Assembly (NCBI GenBank): GCA_034437755.1 | Contig: DAOTTV010000003.1 | Coordinates: 12,323-76,322, forward strand | Source of the DNA: JAUZRW01 sp034437755 | Lineage (GTDB): Bacteria; Chloroflexota; Anaerolineae; Aggregatilineales; Phototrophicaceae | DNA length: 64,000 bases | Reading direction: 5' to 3' | Part shown: one piece after another, positions 43,560 through 52,130 of the stretch | Layout: every line of letters begins with the position of its first letter | Numbering within the stretch: position 1 is the first letter of the stretch | Notes under the pieces: model-generated | Seen by the model: the letters and a program-made list of their open reading frames with translations, nothing else | What the model was told of the DNA's origin: nothing | The model's database searches: none | Made by a program: the position numbers and the translations under genes

Positions 43560-44279
43560 TCAGTCATGTCCGTCAATGTACATGTGTAGCATTTGCTCCC
43601 AGTACGGCCAATCGTGTGCCCATCCATCCCACTCGCGCAGAGCATTACCGATGCCTTTATCCCACAGGATGCGTGTCATCTCCTGTGAGCTCCAGTGGAG
43701 ACGGTCTGTCTTGCCAGTCGTCATGATGATGTCAAGATGTCGGATTTGTTCTAAGCGATGGTGATCGTGTTCGTTCGGGATGAACTCGACTGGATTATAG
43801 GCATATACCCAATCATCACTATAACCGCGTGTCATAAAGCGAATGTCATACACACCACTCATCCCGATGATGCGATCAACTTCGTTCGGGTATTTCAAAC
43901 CGAAGGACATTGCATGAAAGGCCCCGAAGCTCGCGCCGGTCGTTATCAAAAAAGGATTACCGTTACGATGGCGACTGAGGGGCAACACTTCATGCAGGAG
44001 ATACATGAAGTACTGATGATGACGATAGGCGCGTCCGCCAGGATGTGCCCAGTACGCATACCAACTTTCAGCATCCACACTATCAACACAGTAAAATTGT
44101 AACCAACCTTGTTCAATATGATGAGCAAAAGAGTCGATGATACCTCGATCTTGCCACTCGTAGAAGCGTCCCTGTGAGGTTGGGAACACGAGTACACGCG
44201 CCCCAGCATGACCAAAGATCAACAATTCCATATTACGTTGCAACGCTGGGCTGAACCACTTATGATATTCGCGATGCAT
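43560..44279 (-). CDS. Alpha/beta-hydrolase, putative esterase family
   Basis: This 239-residue protein has an alpha/beta-hydrolase core of the esterase D type. The nucleophile Ser sits in GASFGAFHA (about residue 117), a likely acid in TGKTDRLH and the His in WAHDWPYW near the C-terminus. No signal peptide is present, so it is cytoplasmic. In this operon it could release a product from an ester or thioester, or hydrolyse an acyl group, between ligation steps. That is inferred only from context. Confidence 0.8.
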   Translation of the reverse strand: MHREYHKWFSPALQRNMELLIFGHAGARVLVFPTSQGRFYEWQDRGIIDSFAHHIEQGWLQFYCVDSVDAESWYAYWAHPGGRAYRHHQYFMYLLHEVLPLSRHRNGNPFLITTGASFGAFHAMSFGLKYPNEVDRIIGMSGVYDIRFMTRGYSDDWVYAYNPVEFIPNEHDHHRLEQIRHLDIIMTTGKTDRLHWSSQEMTRILWDKGIGNALREWDGWAHDWPYWEQMLHMYIDGHD

Positions 44280-44308
44280 GAAGATGACCTTTTCTCAGCG
44301 TCTGTCTA

Positions 44309-45457
44309 TTAAAAAAGCCGCGCAGTCTCGACTGCGTGGCGCGCATTAAGCACACCAGCGCCCTGTAATTCATCAGGGAAGCCCGGCAATGCTCGTGCCG
44401 TGTCCGTAAGAATATGGCATACTTGGTCAGGTGTCAATTTGGGGTTCGCTTCTAGCATCTGGGCAACAACGGATGCAACAATTGGAACAGCTACAGATGT
44501 GCCATCTACATGTTGATGATGTGCGTCCACGAGTTTATGCTGGTTGATTTTATCTTGTAACTTTTGATACAGCTTATAACTCATTGACAAAATCTCACTG
44601 TGCGAGAGATCAAGGTCTTGATAGCTAGCTTCGAGAATTGTCTGTAGATCTGTTCTTGTTTGGACGCGAAGCAATTGAGCCAACCAATGTGCTTCGGTTT
44701 CGACATCAGACTCCGGCAAAAGTGGTGCAATAACCCAGCTTGCCAAGCTGAGCACATCAGGCTTGGTAGTCGCATTATATGCTTGACCATAACTGTGATG
44801 ATACAACGTCCATCTGGTGCGATCTGAATTGTTCTGATCGTCATACCCCCCCACGACTATGCCATGAGAAGCTGAGGCGGGTGGCAGTAATGGCGGTCGC
44901 CCACTATTGCCGGCGGCGATAACTACCACAATACCGATCTCATGTAATTTACGCACGATTCGATGCAACGGATGATCTGGATCATCGCTCGGGTAATCAC
45001 CACCAACAGACACATTGACCACGCGTATTTGATGGCGATGACGGGTATCATATATCCACTGCAACCCGCGCAAAATATCGGTTTCTTTTAGTCGAAAGTC
45101 TGGTGTACTGACCTTTATCAACACTAACTGACTATCGAAGGCAATCCCACGATATTTCCCGTTGGATGTTCGCCCGTCTCCAGCCGCAATGACACTCGTC
45201 ATTTGCCCATGCCAGCTCATCACAGAGACATGATCAACGTGATCGTGTTCCGTGACATGATTGGTCGAGGCATCAATATACGTCATAACGCGATCTGAAA
45301 TATCAGGGTGCATCGAGAAGCCCGAGTCAACAAATGCAATCGTCACACCTTGACCAGTGTAATCACCTGTTGCCCCAACACGCGCCGGTGTTGGTCTGAG
45401 GGTCACTTCTGATGATGAGTAGTTCGGATAATTTGACTTAAATGGTAAATCAAACAT
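44309..45457 (-). CDS. Cytoplasmic subtilisin-like serine protease (S8)
   Basis: This 382-residue protein has a complete S8 triad: Asp in IAFVDSGFSMHPD (about residue 42), His in SWHGQMTSVIAAGDG (about residue 86) and Ser in DGTSVAVPIVA (about residue 320). The oxyanion Asn lies in AAGNSG. There is no signal peptide and no clear propeptide: the catalytic domain starts within 40 residues of the N-terminus. It lies between an ATP-grasp gene (6 bases away) and the hydrolase gene (29 bases away). In peptide-modification operons such proteases remove leader sequences, but no precursor gene is seen here. Confidence 0.9.
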   Translation of the reverse strand: MFDLPFKSNYPNYSSSEVTLRPTPARVGATGDYTGQGVTIAFVDSGFSMHPDISDRVMTYIDASTNHVTEHDHVDHVSVMSWHGQMTSVIAAGDGRTSNGKYRGIAFDSQLVLIKVSTPDFRLKETDILRGLQWIYDTRHRHQIRVVNVSVGGDYPSDDPDHPLHRIVRKLHEIGIVVVIAAGNSGRPPLLPPASASHGIVVGGYDDQNNSDRTRWTLYHHSYGQAYNATTKPDVLSLASWVIAPLLPESDVETEAHWLAQLLRVQTRTDLQTILEASYQDLDLSHSEILSMSYKLYQKLQDKINQHKLVDAHHQHVDGTSVAVPIVASVVAQMLEANPKLTPDQVCHILTDTARALPGFPDELQGAGVLNARHAVETARLF

Positions 45458-45463
45458 GATTGT

Positions 45464-46675
45464 CTATTCATTATAACCTGTACGTTGTGCGTCCATCGGT
45501 GGTGCTGATGTCGAGAAATCGTGTAAGAAACGCTGACGGTAATCTTTGACCAAACTCAACATGCGCTCATGATCGTCAGAGACCACAATCAAGCCAGCGT
45601 GATAGGGCTTATCAGCCCGCCAGACAATCTCTGGAGCATCATAAGCCTGTGTGTTAGGGCGCTCTTGGCGTGCGAGCGTCAGTACTAATCCGGCGAACGT
45701 CTGCTGTTGTGGCGGCAGTTGGTAAGACTCGCCGCGTAAAAGCGCCAGTTCTAGCCGTCCCCATTCTTGCCATAAGTTAATATCTGTTGCTTGTTCAATC
45801 GTATTGCTGATAAACGCACCACCCACTCGCGCCGCTATCTCTAAGAAGTAGAATTGTTGATCTTTATGAGCTTTGATGAACTCTGCGTGGGTGACACCAT
45901 TGACCATTCCCAATGTCTGGGTCAAGGTTTTGTTAATCACGGTCAAGGCTTCGCCATCAACAGACTCTGCTGGAACTGTGTAAGTTGAGAAAACACCACC
46001 ACCTTGATAAATATCGATCGGTGGCTCGGCGTATTTCTGGCGTGAGACAAATTGGATCTCGCCATCAACGACCAGCGAGTCAACGTGATAGACCTCACCA
46101 GGAAGAAATTCCTCTAACAAGTAATATGACTGACGATCACCGAGATCATCCAGTGTCCGCCATAGTTGCTCAGGTTCATGTATCTTTCGGATACCCATTG
46201 CTCCGGCTTCTGTTCGCGGTTTCAGCATCCATGGTAGTTCGATACGCTTCATGAAATCGCGCAGGTCATCGTAGTTCAACACATGCTGGAATGCCGGCAC
46301 AGGGATTTTCGCTCGATCAGCGAGTTCACGCATGACGAGTTTATCGCGAAAGCGTCGTGATAATGTCACACCCATGCCGGGCAAACGCAGATGCTCACGC
46401 AACATGCTGACCAGCTCAACTTCGAACTCATCCAGTGGTAAAACTAAATCAATCTGTTGACCGCGACACATCCATGTCACGGTATTGATGACATCTTGAT
46501 AGCGCGCAAGGCTAGGAGTCAAAGTTAGATCATCAATCGCATCCCACGGCCATGCTTCGTCTTTCAATTCTTCCTCGATCAATAACAAAACCTTCGCACC
46601 AGCCGCTTTGACTGCTTTGAGAATTTCATCACCTTTATGTGTGCTTGATATGAACAAAATTGTCTCTTTTGCCAT
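45464..46675 (-). CDS. ATP-grasp ligase, L-amino-acid-ligase/PurK-like
   Basis: This 403-residue protein is the first gene of the operon. It has an N-terminal Rossmann-like domain (ILFISSTHKGDEIL), an ATP-grasp core with MLKPRTEAGAMGI (about residue 150) and YYLLEEFLPGEVYHVD (about residue 185), and the metal-binding FLEIAARVGGAFI (about residue 275), all typical of the carbamoyl-phosphate-synthase-like or L-amino-acid ligase branch. A dipeptide- or amide-forming role is plausible. AGGA lies five bases before the ATG. Confidence 0.8.
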   Translation of the reverse strand: MAKETILFISSTHKGDEILKAVKAAGAKVLLLIEEELKDEAWPWDAIDDLTLTPSLARYQDVINTVTWMCRGQQIDLVLPLDEFEVELVSMLREHLRLPGMGVTLSRRFRDKLVMRELADRAKIPVPAFQHVLNYDDLRDFMKRIELPWMLKPRTEAGAMGIRKIHEPEQLWRTLDDLGDRQSYYLLEEFLPGEVYHVDSLVVDGEIQFVSRQKYAEPPIDIYQGGGVFSTYTVPAESVDGEALTVINKTLTQTLGMVNGVTHAEFIKAHKDQQFYFLEIAARVGGAFISNTIEQATDINLWQEWGRLELALLRGESYQLPPQQQTFAGLVLTLARQERPNTQAYDAPEIVWRADKPYHAGLIVVSDDHERMLSLVKDYRQRFLHDFSTSAPPMDAQRTGYNE

Positions 46676-46727
46676 TTTGTCCTTTTCTGTTGCTGTTTGC
46701 GATCGTTAATTAAAAGGAGTATACCGT

Positions 46728-46746
46728 TAACTATACCTATCTTCAT
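46728..46746 (-). promoter_or_regulatory. Possible promoter and operator of the ATP-grasp operon
   Basis: On the minus strand TATACT (46733-46728) is a good -10 about 55 bases before the operon's first ATG, but the -35 is poor. GTATA and TATAC form an inverted repeat with an 8-base spacer over the same place, so control by a repressor is possible. Confidence 0.3.
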
Positions 46747-46867
46747 GCTACGCAACAAATAGATCGACGATAATTGTCTATTCCTATGAAAAATGATAGT
46801 CTCTAGCATTGTATTTTACTGAATCCAAGGACAGAAATACTCATGATAAGTTCAAGAGAGGGAGTAA

Positions 46868-48022
46868 ATGCCTGATAAAATAGTGGTGGGTGGCGAATGG
46901 CGTGAGACAGACCACGTTCTGGATGTTACGCTTCCATACGATAGTACAGTTGTTGGGTCGGTTTATCTGGCTAGCCAGCAGGACATGGACGCTGCTGTGA
47001 CCGCCGCACAAGTCGGTTTTAACCAGACCAGACAACTGCCAACTCATGAACGCACACGAATACTCGAGAAATTACATGACTTGATGTACGTACACTTCGA
47101 CGAGTTCATTCAATTAATGATATTAGAAGGTGGCAAAACGCGCCGGGTCGCGGTTGGCGAGATGACACGCGCACTGCAAACAATCAAAATATCAGCAGAA
47201 GAAGCGCGGCGCATTGAAGGGAATGTATTCTCTATCGACTGGACACCGACGGGAGATAATCGCCAGGGATTCACCAAACGCGTGTCAATCGGGATTATCT
47301 TGGGCATCACACCTTTTAATTATCCCATCAATCTTGCTTGCCACAAGATAGGACCTGCGATTGCTTCTGGAAATGATGCTGATCTAAAGCTTGCTGTGGC
47401 ACAAGCAGTTACAGGTAGTTTCACCAATGCGGGACAAAATTGCATCGCCGTATAGCGTATCTTTGTGCAAGACAATGTGTTTGAAGACTTTGAAGAACAG
47501 TTCGTCGCGGCTGTCGCTGGGCTAAGGGTTGGCGATCCACGACAAGACGCAGTCGATATCGGCCCGCTCATCACACAGCAAGATGCTGAACGGACTGAAC
47601 GTTGGATACAACCTGCTATTGCCGAAGGGGCGACACTCAGATACGGTGGCAAGCGTAAGGGACAGTTCCTCGGTCCAATCGTGTTAACCAATACAAGCGC
47701 GGAGATGCGCGTGAATTGTGAAGAAATCTTTGCGCCGGTTGTGACATTATCATCATACCGCACCTGGAACGAAGCGCTTGAGCGCGTCAATGATACACAG
47801 TACGGCTTGCAAGCAGGTATCTTCACCCGTGATATGGGACGCATTATGGATGCATGGGATCGTATTGAGATTGGCGGTTTACAGGTCAACAGTGCATCGA
47901 CATTTCGGGTGGATCATATGCCATATGGTGGCATAAAAGCCTCAGGGTTCGGGCGCGAGGGCGTGCCTTACACCATCGAAGAAATGACAGACTTACGCCT
48001 GATGGTGATCAATACCGGATAA
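46868..48022 (+). pseudogene. Decayed NAD(P)-dependent aldehyde dehydrogenase
   Basis: The two open segments 46868-47455 and 47465-48022 lie in one frame and together match a single aldehyde dehydrogenase. Two lesions are visible. First, an in-frame TAG at 47453-47455 interrupts the run after the catalytic Cys (GQNCIAV, stop, RIFV); a CAG glutamine is the usual residue there, so it looks like a C-to-T nonsense change. Second, the sequence jumps from GPAIASGN straight to DADLKLA at 47374/47375, where intact enzymes have some 90 more residues including the cofactor-binding and catalytic Glu region. The product would be inactive. The good ribosome-binding site (GAGGGAG) suggests recent decay. 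It heads the sugar-catabolic operon. Confidence 0.88.
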
Positions 48023-48061
48023 ATTTTAGCGAATACATTGAGCGTTCAGGAGTACGATGAC

Positions 48062-49258
48062 ATGGTTTTTACCTCAATACTGGGGGCAAATAATCGCAAT
48101 TTGAAATCGCACAATGTCAGTGCTATTCTGCTAACATTGCTCAACAAGCAAACCATATCGCGCGCGCATCTCGCTCAAACGCTCGGTGTATCCAATGCGA
48201 CTATCAGCAATCTCATCAACGATCTGTCCGATCAAGGTTTAGTCGAAGATAGTGGTATTGTCCTCAACGAAGGCAATGTTGGTCGTCCCCAGCGCGAAAT
48301 CCAACTGGTCGCTCATGCGCGATATGCAATCGGTGTCCACTTCGATGTTGGCACCGTCTACATCGGGATCACAAACTTAGCTGGTGATATTATCGTTGAA
48401 ACGCATTTTAATCACGGGCGGGATGCCAATTGGCAAACAGTGCTTGATCAGGTGATTAATCATGTTAGTGCTCTGATTGCCGAAGCACCTGTTCGATCAC
48501 AAGATATTGTCGGCATCGGCGTAGGCGCATCAGGATTAGTGAATGTGCAGACCGGTGTCAATGTCATCGCACCTAATTTATACTGGTATCACGTACCAAT
48601 CGCCGATTATTTGCAGGAACGATTGGATATACCGACGATGGTCGATAATAATGTACGGGCAATGGCACTGGGCGAAGCGATGTTCGGCATTGGCTCTAAT
48701 GTCCATGCGATGGCATTCATATACGGTCGCGTCGGTGTCGGCGCGGGTCTAGTCGTCCGCGGTCAATTGTTTCGGGGTGCGGGTGCCGGTGCAGGCGAGA
48801 TTGGTCATACAATGCTCATGCTCGCCAACGCTACGCATGAACCAGCCCCGCAGCCGCTTGAGCAGCTCGTATCTGAGTCCGCTATTCTCGCGCTTGCCCA
48901 TCATGCCAAGCAGAACCCCACTTTGACTTTAGCAGATGTGTTCAACATGGCACGCGCTGATGATCCAGAGATGTTAGCGATTATCGCTGACCAAGCATTT
49001 TATATCGGGATCGCATCCGCAAATCTCATCAACATCTTCAATCCCGAAATGATTATTCTGGGTGGCATTTTTCATGATGCACAAGATATGATGTTACCAA
49101 AGATTGAACAGACTATGCGTGATTACGCATTCGCTGATCTCGGTACAGGTGTGGAACTAGCTGTGACGAGCTTCGGGAAGAAAGCCGGCATGATTGGCTC
49201 TGCGGCTCTTGCTCTGGATGTTTTCTTCTATCGACCCGAACAACAATTGAGGATATAA
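48062..49258 (+). CDS. ROK-family transcriptional regulator
   Basis: The ATG at 48062 follows AGGAG and gives 398 residues. An N-terminal MarR-type helix-turn-helix (SRAHLAQTLGVSNATISNLINDL) is joined to a sugar-kinase-fold ROK domain (GIGVGASGLVN, TMVDNNVRAMALGEAMFG). The usual ROK zinc-binding Cys cluster (CxCGxxGC) is absent. NagC/XylR-type ROK proteins repress sugar genes until their sugar ligand binds. It probably controls this catabolic operon. It is followed by the next gene with a single base between stop and start. Confidence 0.9.
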   Translation: MVFTSILGANNRNLKSHNVSAILLTLLNKQTISRAHLAQTLGVSNATISNLINDLSDQGLVEDSGIVLNEGNVGRPQREIQLVAHARYAIGVHFDVGTVYIGITNLAGDIIVETHFNHGRDANWQTVLDQVINHVSALIAEAPVRSQDIVGIGVGASGLVNVQTGVNVIAPNLYWYHVPIADYLQERLDIPTMVDNNVRAMALGEAMFGIGSNVHAMAFIYGRVGVGAGLVVRGQLFRGAGAGAGEIGHTMLMLANATHEPAPQPLEQLVSESAILALAHHAKQNPTLTLADVFNMARADDPEMLAIIADQAFYIGIASANLINIFNPEMIILGGIFHDAQDMMLPKIEQTMRDYAFADLGTGVELAVTSFGKKAGMIGSAALALDVFFYRPEQQLRI

Positions 49259-49259
49259 C

Positions 49260-50588
49260 ATGGCGACGGTGGGATTTTTCCCGATTGCAAGACCGACATT
49301 TGATGTAGATTTGGCACGTTCAAAAGTACAGGCTGTCCAGATAAGTCTGAAACAACAATGCAATTTGATAACCCCACAAGCATTGATCATGAGCAAAGAC
49401 GATGCCACATTGGCGCTCGATCAACTACTGAGCAATGATTTAGATGCGATTATCGTCTTACAGGCGACCTTCGCTGACACAACAATTGTCAAACACATCG
49501 CACAGGAACTCAAACGACCGATTTTGCTGTGGGCTTTACCAGAAGCGCATCAAGGGGGTCGCCTTCGCCTGAACTCTTTTTGTGGCGTTAACTTAGCCGC
49601 ACATGCGCTGCACCGTGCTGGACTGAGCTATACATACGTTTATGCAGAGCCTGATGACAAAGACGCTCTCGCAAAAATCGAACAATTCGTAAAGGCAAGT
49701 GTAGTCATCAAACGTCTAGTGACGACTCGTATCGGTTGTATCGGCGATCATCCACAAGGGTTTGAAACATGCCAGTACAATGCCACGATGTTGCAGTCGC
49801 GTTTAGGAGTAGATGTCGTCACGATGCCGCTGAAACAACTTTTCGCACAAGCTCAAGATACAAAAGAAGCATCTATAATCGATACTAAAAACGATCTACA
49901 GCAATCCTTATTCAACTTGGGTCAAGTTAAGTCAGATGAAGTTGATGGGACGGTCAAAACATTCGCGGCGTTACGACAGATCGCCCGCGAACAAGATGTA
50001 CACGGTTTTGCAGTTCGATGCTGGCCAGAATTCTTCACAGAGATGGGATGTGCCGCATGTGGCGCAATGTCGATGATGTCCGATCGTCAAGTGCCGTGTA
50101 GTTGCGAGGCTGACGTTAACGGAACAATCACACAGATCATCCTGCAAGAACTAAGCGGCGAACCGGCATTCGGCAGTGACATTGTCTCTTTTGACCTCGA
50201 TAAGGATCAAGCGGTTGTATGGCATTGTGGTCTCGCACCGCTATCCATGGCAGATGCTCACTATCAACCGCAAGCCGCTTTACACTCCAATCGACAGAAA
50301 GCCCTATTGATGCAATTTCCGCTGAAATCAGGGCGCGTGACACTTGCACGCCTCAGTGAAGCAACCGGCGAGTTGAGGCTGGTCATCGGATCTGGTGAGA
50401 TGCTCGAAGCTCCGCCAGCATTCACTGGTACATCAGGTACGCTACGCTTCGATCGTGGTGCCCGGAACACAATGGATACGCTCATTGATCACGGTTTAGA
50501 GCACCATATATCGCTGACGTATGGCGACTACGTGGATGAATTACGGATGTTCGCCAAGCTTTGCCAATTGCCTACGTTATTGCTCTAA
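49260..50588 (+). CDS. L-fucose/arabinose isomerase-like protein
   Basis: This 442-residue protein has the two-domain layout of the L-fucose/L-arabinose isomerase superfamily. The C-terminal part carries RCWPEFFTEMGCAACG, a stretch rich in Cys (PCSCEADVNG) and a distal metal-binding His, as in FucI-like proteins. These enzymes interconvert aldoses and ketoses with Mn2+. The real substrate cannot be told from sequence. It is coupled to the ROK regulator and precedes a GH4 glycosidase, so it probably acts on the sugar that glycosidase releases. Confidence 0.72.
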   Translation: MATVGFFPIARPTFDVDLARSKVQAVQISLKQQCNLITPQALIMSKDDATLALDQLLSNDLDAIIVLQATFADTTIVKHIAQELKRPILLWALPEAHQGGRLRLNSFCGVNLAAHALHRAGLSYTYVYAEPDDKDALAKIEQFVKASVVIKRLVTTRIGCIGDHPQGFETCQYNATMLQSRLGVDVVTMPLKQLFAQAQDTKEASIIDTKNDLQQSLFNLGQVKSDEVDGTVKTFAALRQIAREQDVHGFAVRCWPEFFTEMGCAACGAMSMMSDRQVPCSCEADVNGTITQIILQELSGEPAFGSDIVSFDLDKDQAVVWHCGLAPLSMADAHYQPQAALHSNRQKALLMQFPLKSGRVTLARLSEATGELRLVIGSGEMLEAPPAFTGTSGTLRFDRGARNTMDTLIDHGLEHHISLTYGDYVDELRMFAKLCQLPTLLL

Positions 50589-50670
50589 TGGCTACAACAT
50601 AAACAAAAGGAAATCGACGTTATCCACATTCAAACCACGCATACGATAAGTAGATCTGGCAACTCACACC

Positions 50671-52116
50671 ATGACTAACGGGATCAACGAGACGAACGTG
50701 AAAGCACCAAAGATCGTTATCATCGGCGCCGGTAGTGCCATTTTTGGGCTTGGGTCACTGGCGACATTGATGCAACACGAGCATCTCAAAGGCGCGCATA
50801 TTGCTCTCTGCGACATCAATGAGCAAGGACTAGATATGATGACGCGCCTGGCACATACAATGAACACAGCATGGGATACGCAGGCGACTATCACGAGTTC
50901 AGTCAATCGTCGTGATCTGTTACATAATGCCGATTTTGTCATTCTGTCGATTCAAGCCGGTCAACGCGAGACAATGTGGGAGCGTGATTGGCAAATCCCG
51001 CTAGAACATGGTATCCGTCAACCTTACGCCGAGAACGGCGGCCCCGGCTCATTTGCTCATATGGCGCGGAATTTGCCGCCTGTCCTCGCTATTGCCCGCG
51101 ATATGGAAAAACTTTGTCCGGATGCTTATTGTCTCAATTTGGTGAATCCCCTCATCCGCTTGACGACCGCAATCCATCGGTATACGACGATAAAAGTGAT
51201 CGGTCTGTGTCATCAATTATTATGGGGCTATGCGATGGCGGCGACGATACTTGCAGATCGTTTTGAGATCACGATTCCTGATAACTTTCATGTACATACA
51301 GATGCTGAAAACATGAAGTATTTTATACCAGTCGCCCAATCTGCCCTCACCCATCTGGACATTAGAGCCGCCGGCACTAATCACTTTTCGTGGGTATACG
51401 ACATTCGGGATCGGCATACAGGCGAAGACCTATACCCGATATTGGTCGATCGCTGGTTAAATGATCCCGCATTTAAGCATTTTGAACCGCTCAGTCGCGA
51501 GATTCTCGACATTTATGGCATGATGCCAACTGCCGGCGATAGTCATATGTGCGAATTCTTGAGTTGTGTCAGTGATAATCGGACAAAACCCTGGGAGAAG
51601 TATAAGCTCAAATTGCAGAACTGGGGCGGGAATCGTCAGCGGCGTGCGTATCGGGAACAATTAGCGTGGGATATTGTCGCAGGGCGTTTGGATGTTGATG
51701 GATTACGCGATGTATGGAATTACGAAATGCTAGACGAAGGATTACCCGACCTAATCGGCGCACTCCATTATAATCAGTCCTATTATCACCAGCAGTTGAA
51801 CGTACCCAATCAGGGATTTATCCCCAATTTACCTGATGATGCGATTGTCGAAGTGCCGGGTGTCGTCTCTGCATTAGGCGTACAGGGCTTGAGTTTTCCA
51901 GCATTACCTGCACCCATTGCTGAGATGTGTCGCCGTGAATTGCAATTGAGTTCGATGTACGTGGATGCCGCCTATCATAGTGATCGCCAACTAGCGTTAC
52001 AAGCGATGCTTCTTGATCCGATGGTCACAGACATTGATACCGCACGTCTGACATTGCGTGATTTACTCCGTGCCAATCAAGCATATCTCCCACAATTTGA
52101 TAACTTACAATCGTGA
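50671..52116 (+). CDS. Glycoside hydrolase family 4 (NAD- and metal-dependent)
   Basis: This 481-residue protein has an N-terminal NAD-binding motif (KIVIIGAGSAIFGLGSL), then the GH4 landmarks: NLVNPLIR, the metal-ligand pair in GLCHQ, and GTNHFSW. GH4 enzymes cleave alpha- or beta-linked sugars (glucosides, galactosides, galacturonides) by transient oxidation at C3. The substrate branch is unclear from sequence. It sits in the catabolic operon between the isomerase-like and LarA-like genes. The start at 50671 has no strong ribosome-binding site within ten bases. Confidence 0.9.
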   Translation: MTNGINETNVKAPKIVIIGAGSAIFGLGSLATLMQHEHLKGAHIALCDINEQGLDMMTRLAHTMNTAWDTQATITSSVNRRDLLHNADFVILSIQAGQRETMWERDWQIPLEHGIRQPYAENGGPGSFAHMARNLPPVLAIARDMEKLCPDAYCLNLVNPLIRLTTAIHRYTTIKVIGLCHQLLWGYAMAATILADRFEITIPDNFHVHTDAENMKYFIPVAQSALTHLDIRAAGTNHFSWVYDIRDRHTGEDLYPILVDRWLNDPAFKHFEPLSREILDIYGMMPTAGDSHMCEFLSCVSDNRTKPWEKYKLKLQNWGGNRQRRAYREQLAWDIVAGRLDVDGLRDVWNYEMLDEGLPDLIGALHYNQSYYHQQLNVPNQGFIPNLPDDAIVEVPGVVSALGVQGLSFPALPAPIAEMCRRELQLSSMYVDAAYHSDRQLALQAMLLDPMVTDIDTARLTLRDLLRANQAYLPQFDNLQS

Positions 52117-52130
52117 AAGCGTGACTGAAA

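Noticed and set aside
40000..46675. An integrated phage or genomic island bounded by the tyrosine recombinase
   Set aside because: No tRNA, direct-repeat attachment sites, phage genes or base-composition shift are visible next to the recombinase.
46841..47047. Minus-strand ORF between the ATP-grasp operon and the pseudogene as a possible precursor peptide
   Set aside because: It lies antisense to the aldehyde dehydrogenase coding sequence and has no leader or ribosome-binding features.
46868..48022. TAG read as glutamine (stop-codon reassignment)
   Set aside because: Several intact genes here end in TAG (the rseP-like gene at 17471, the HEAT gene at 18500, the ABC gene at 55021), and the aldehyde dehydrogenase also has a large deletion, so decay is the simpler reading.
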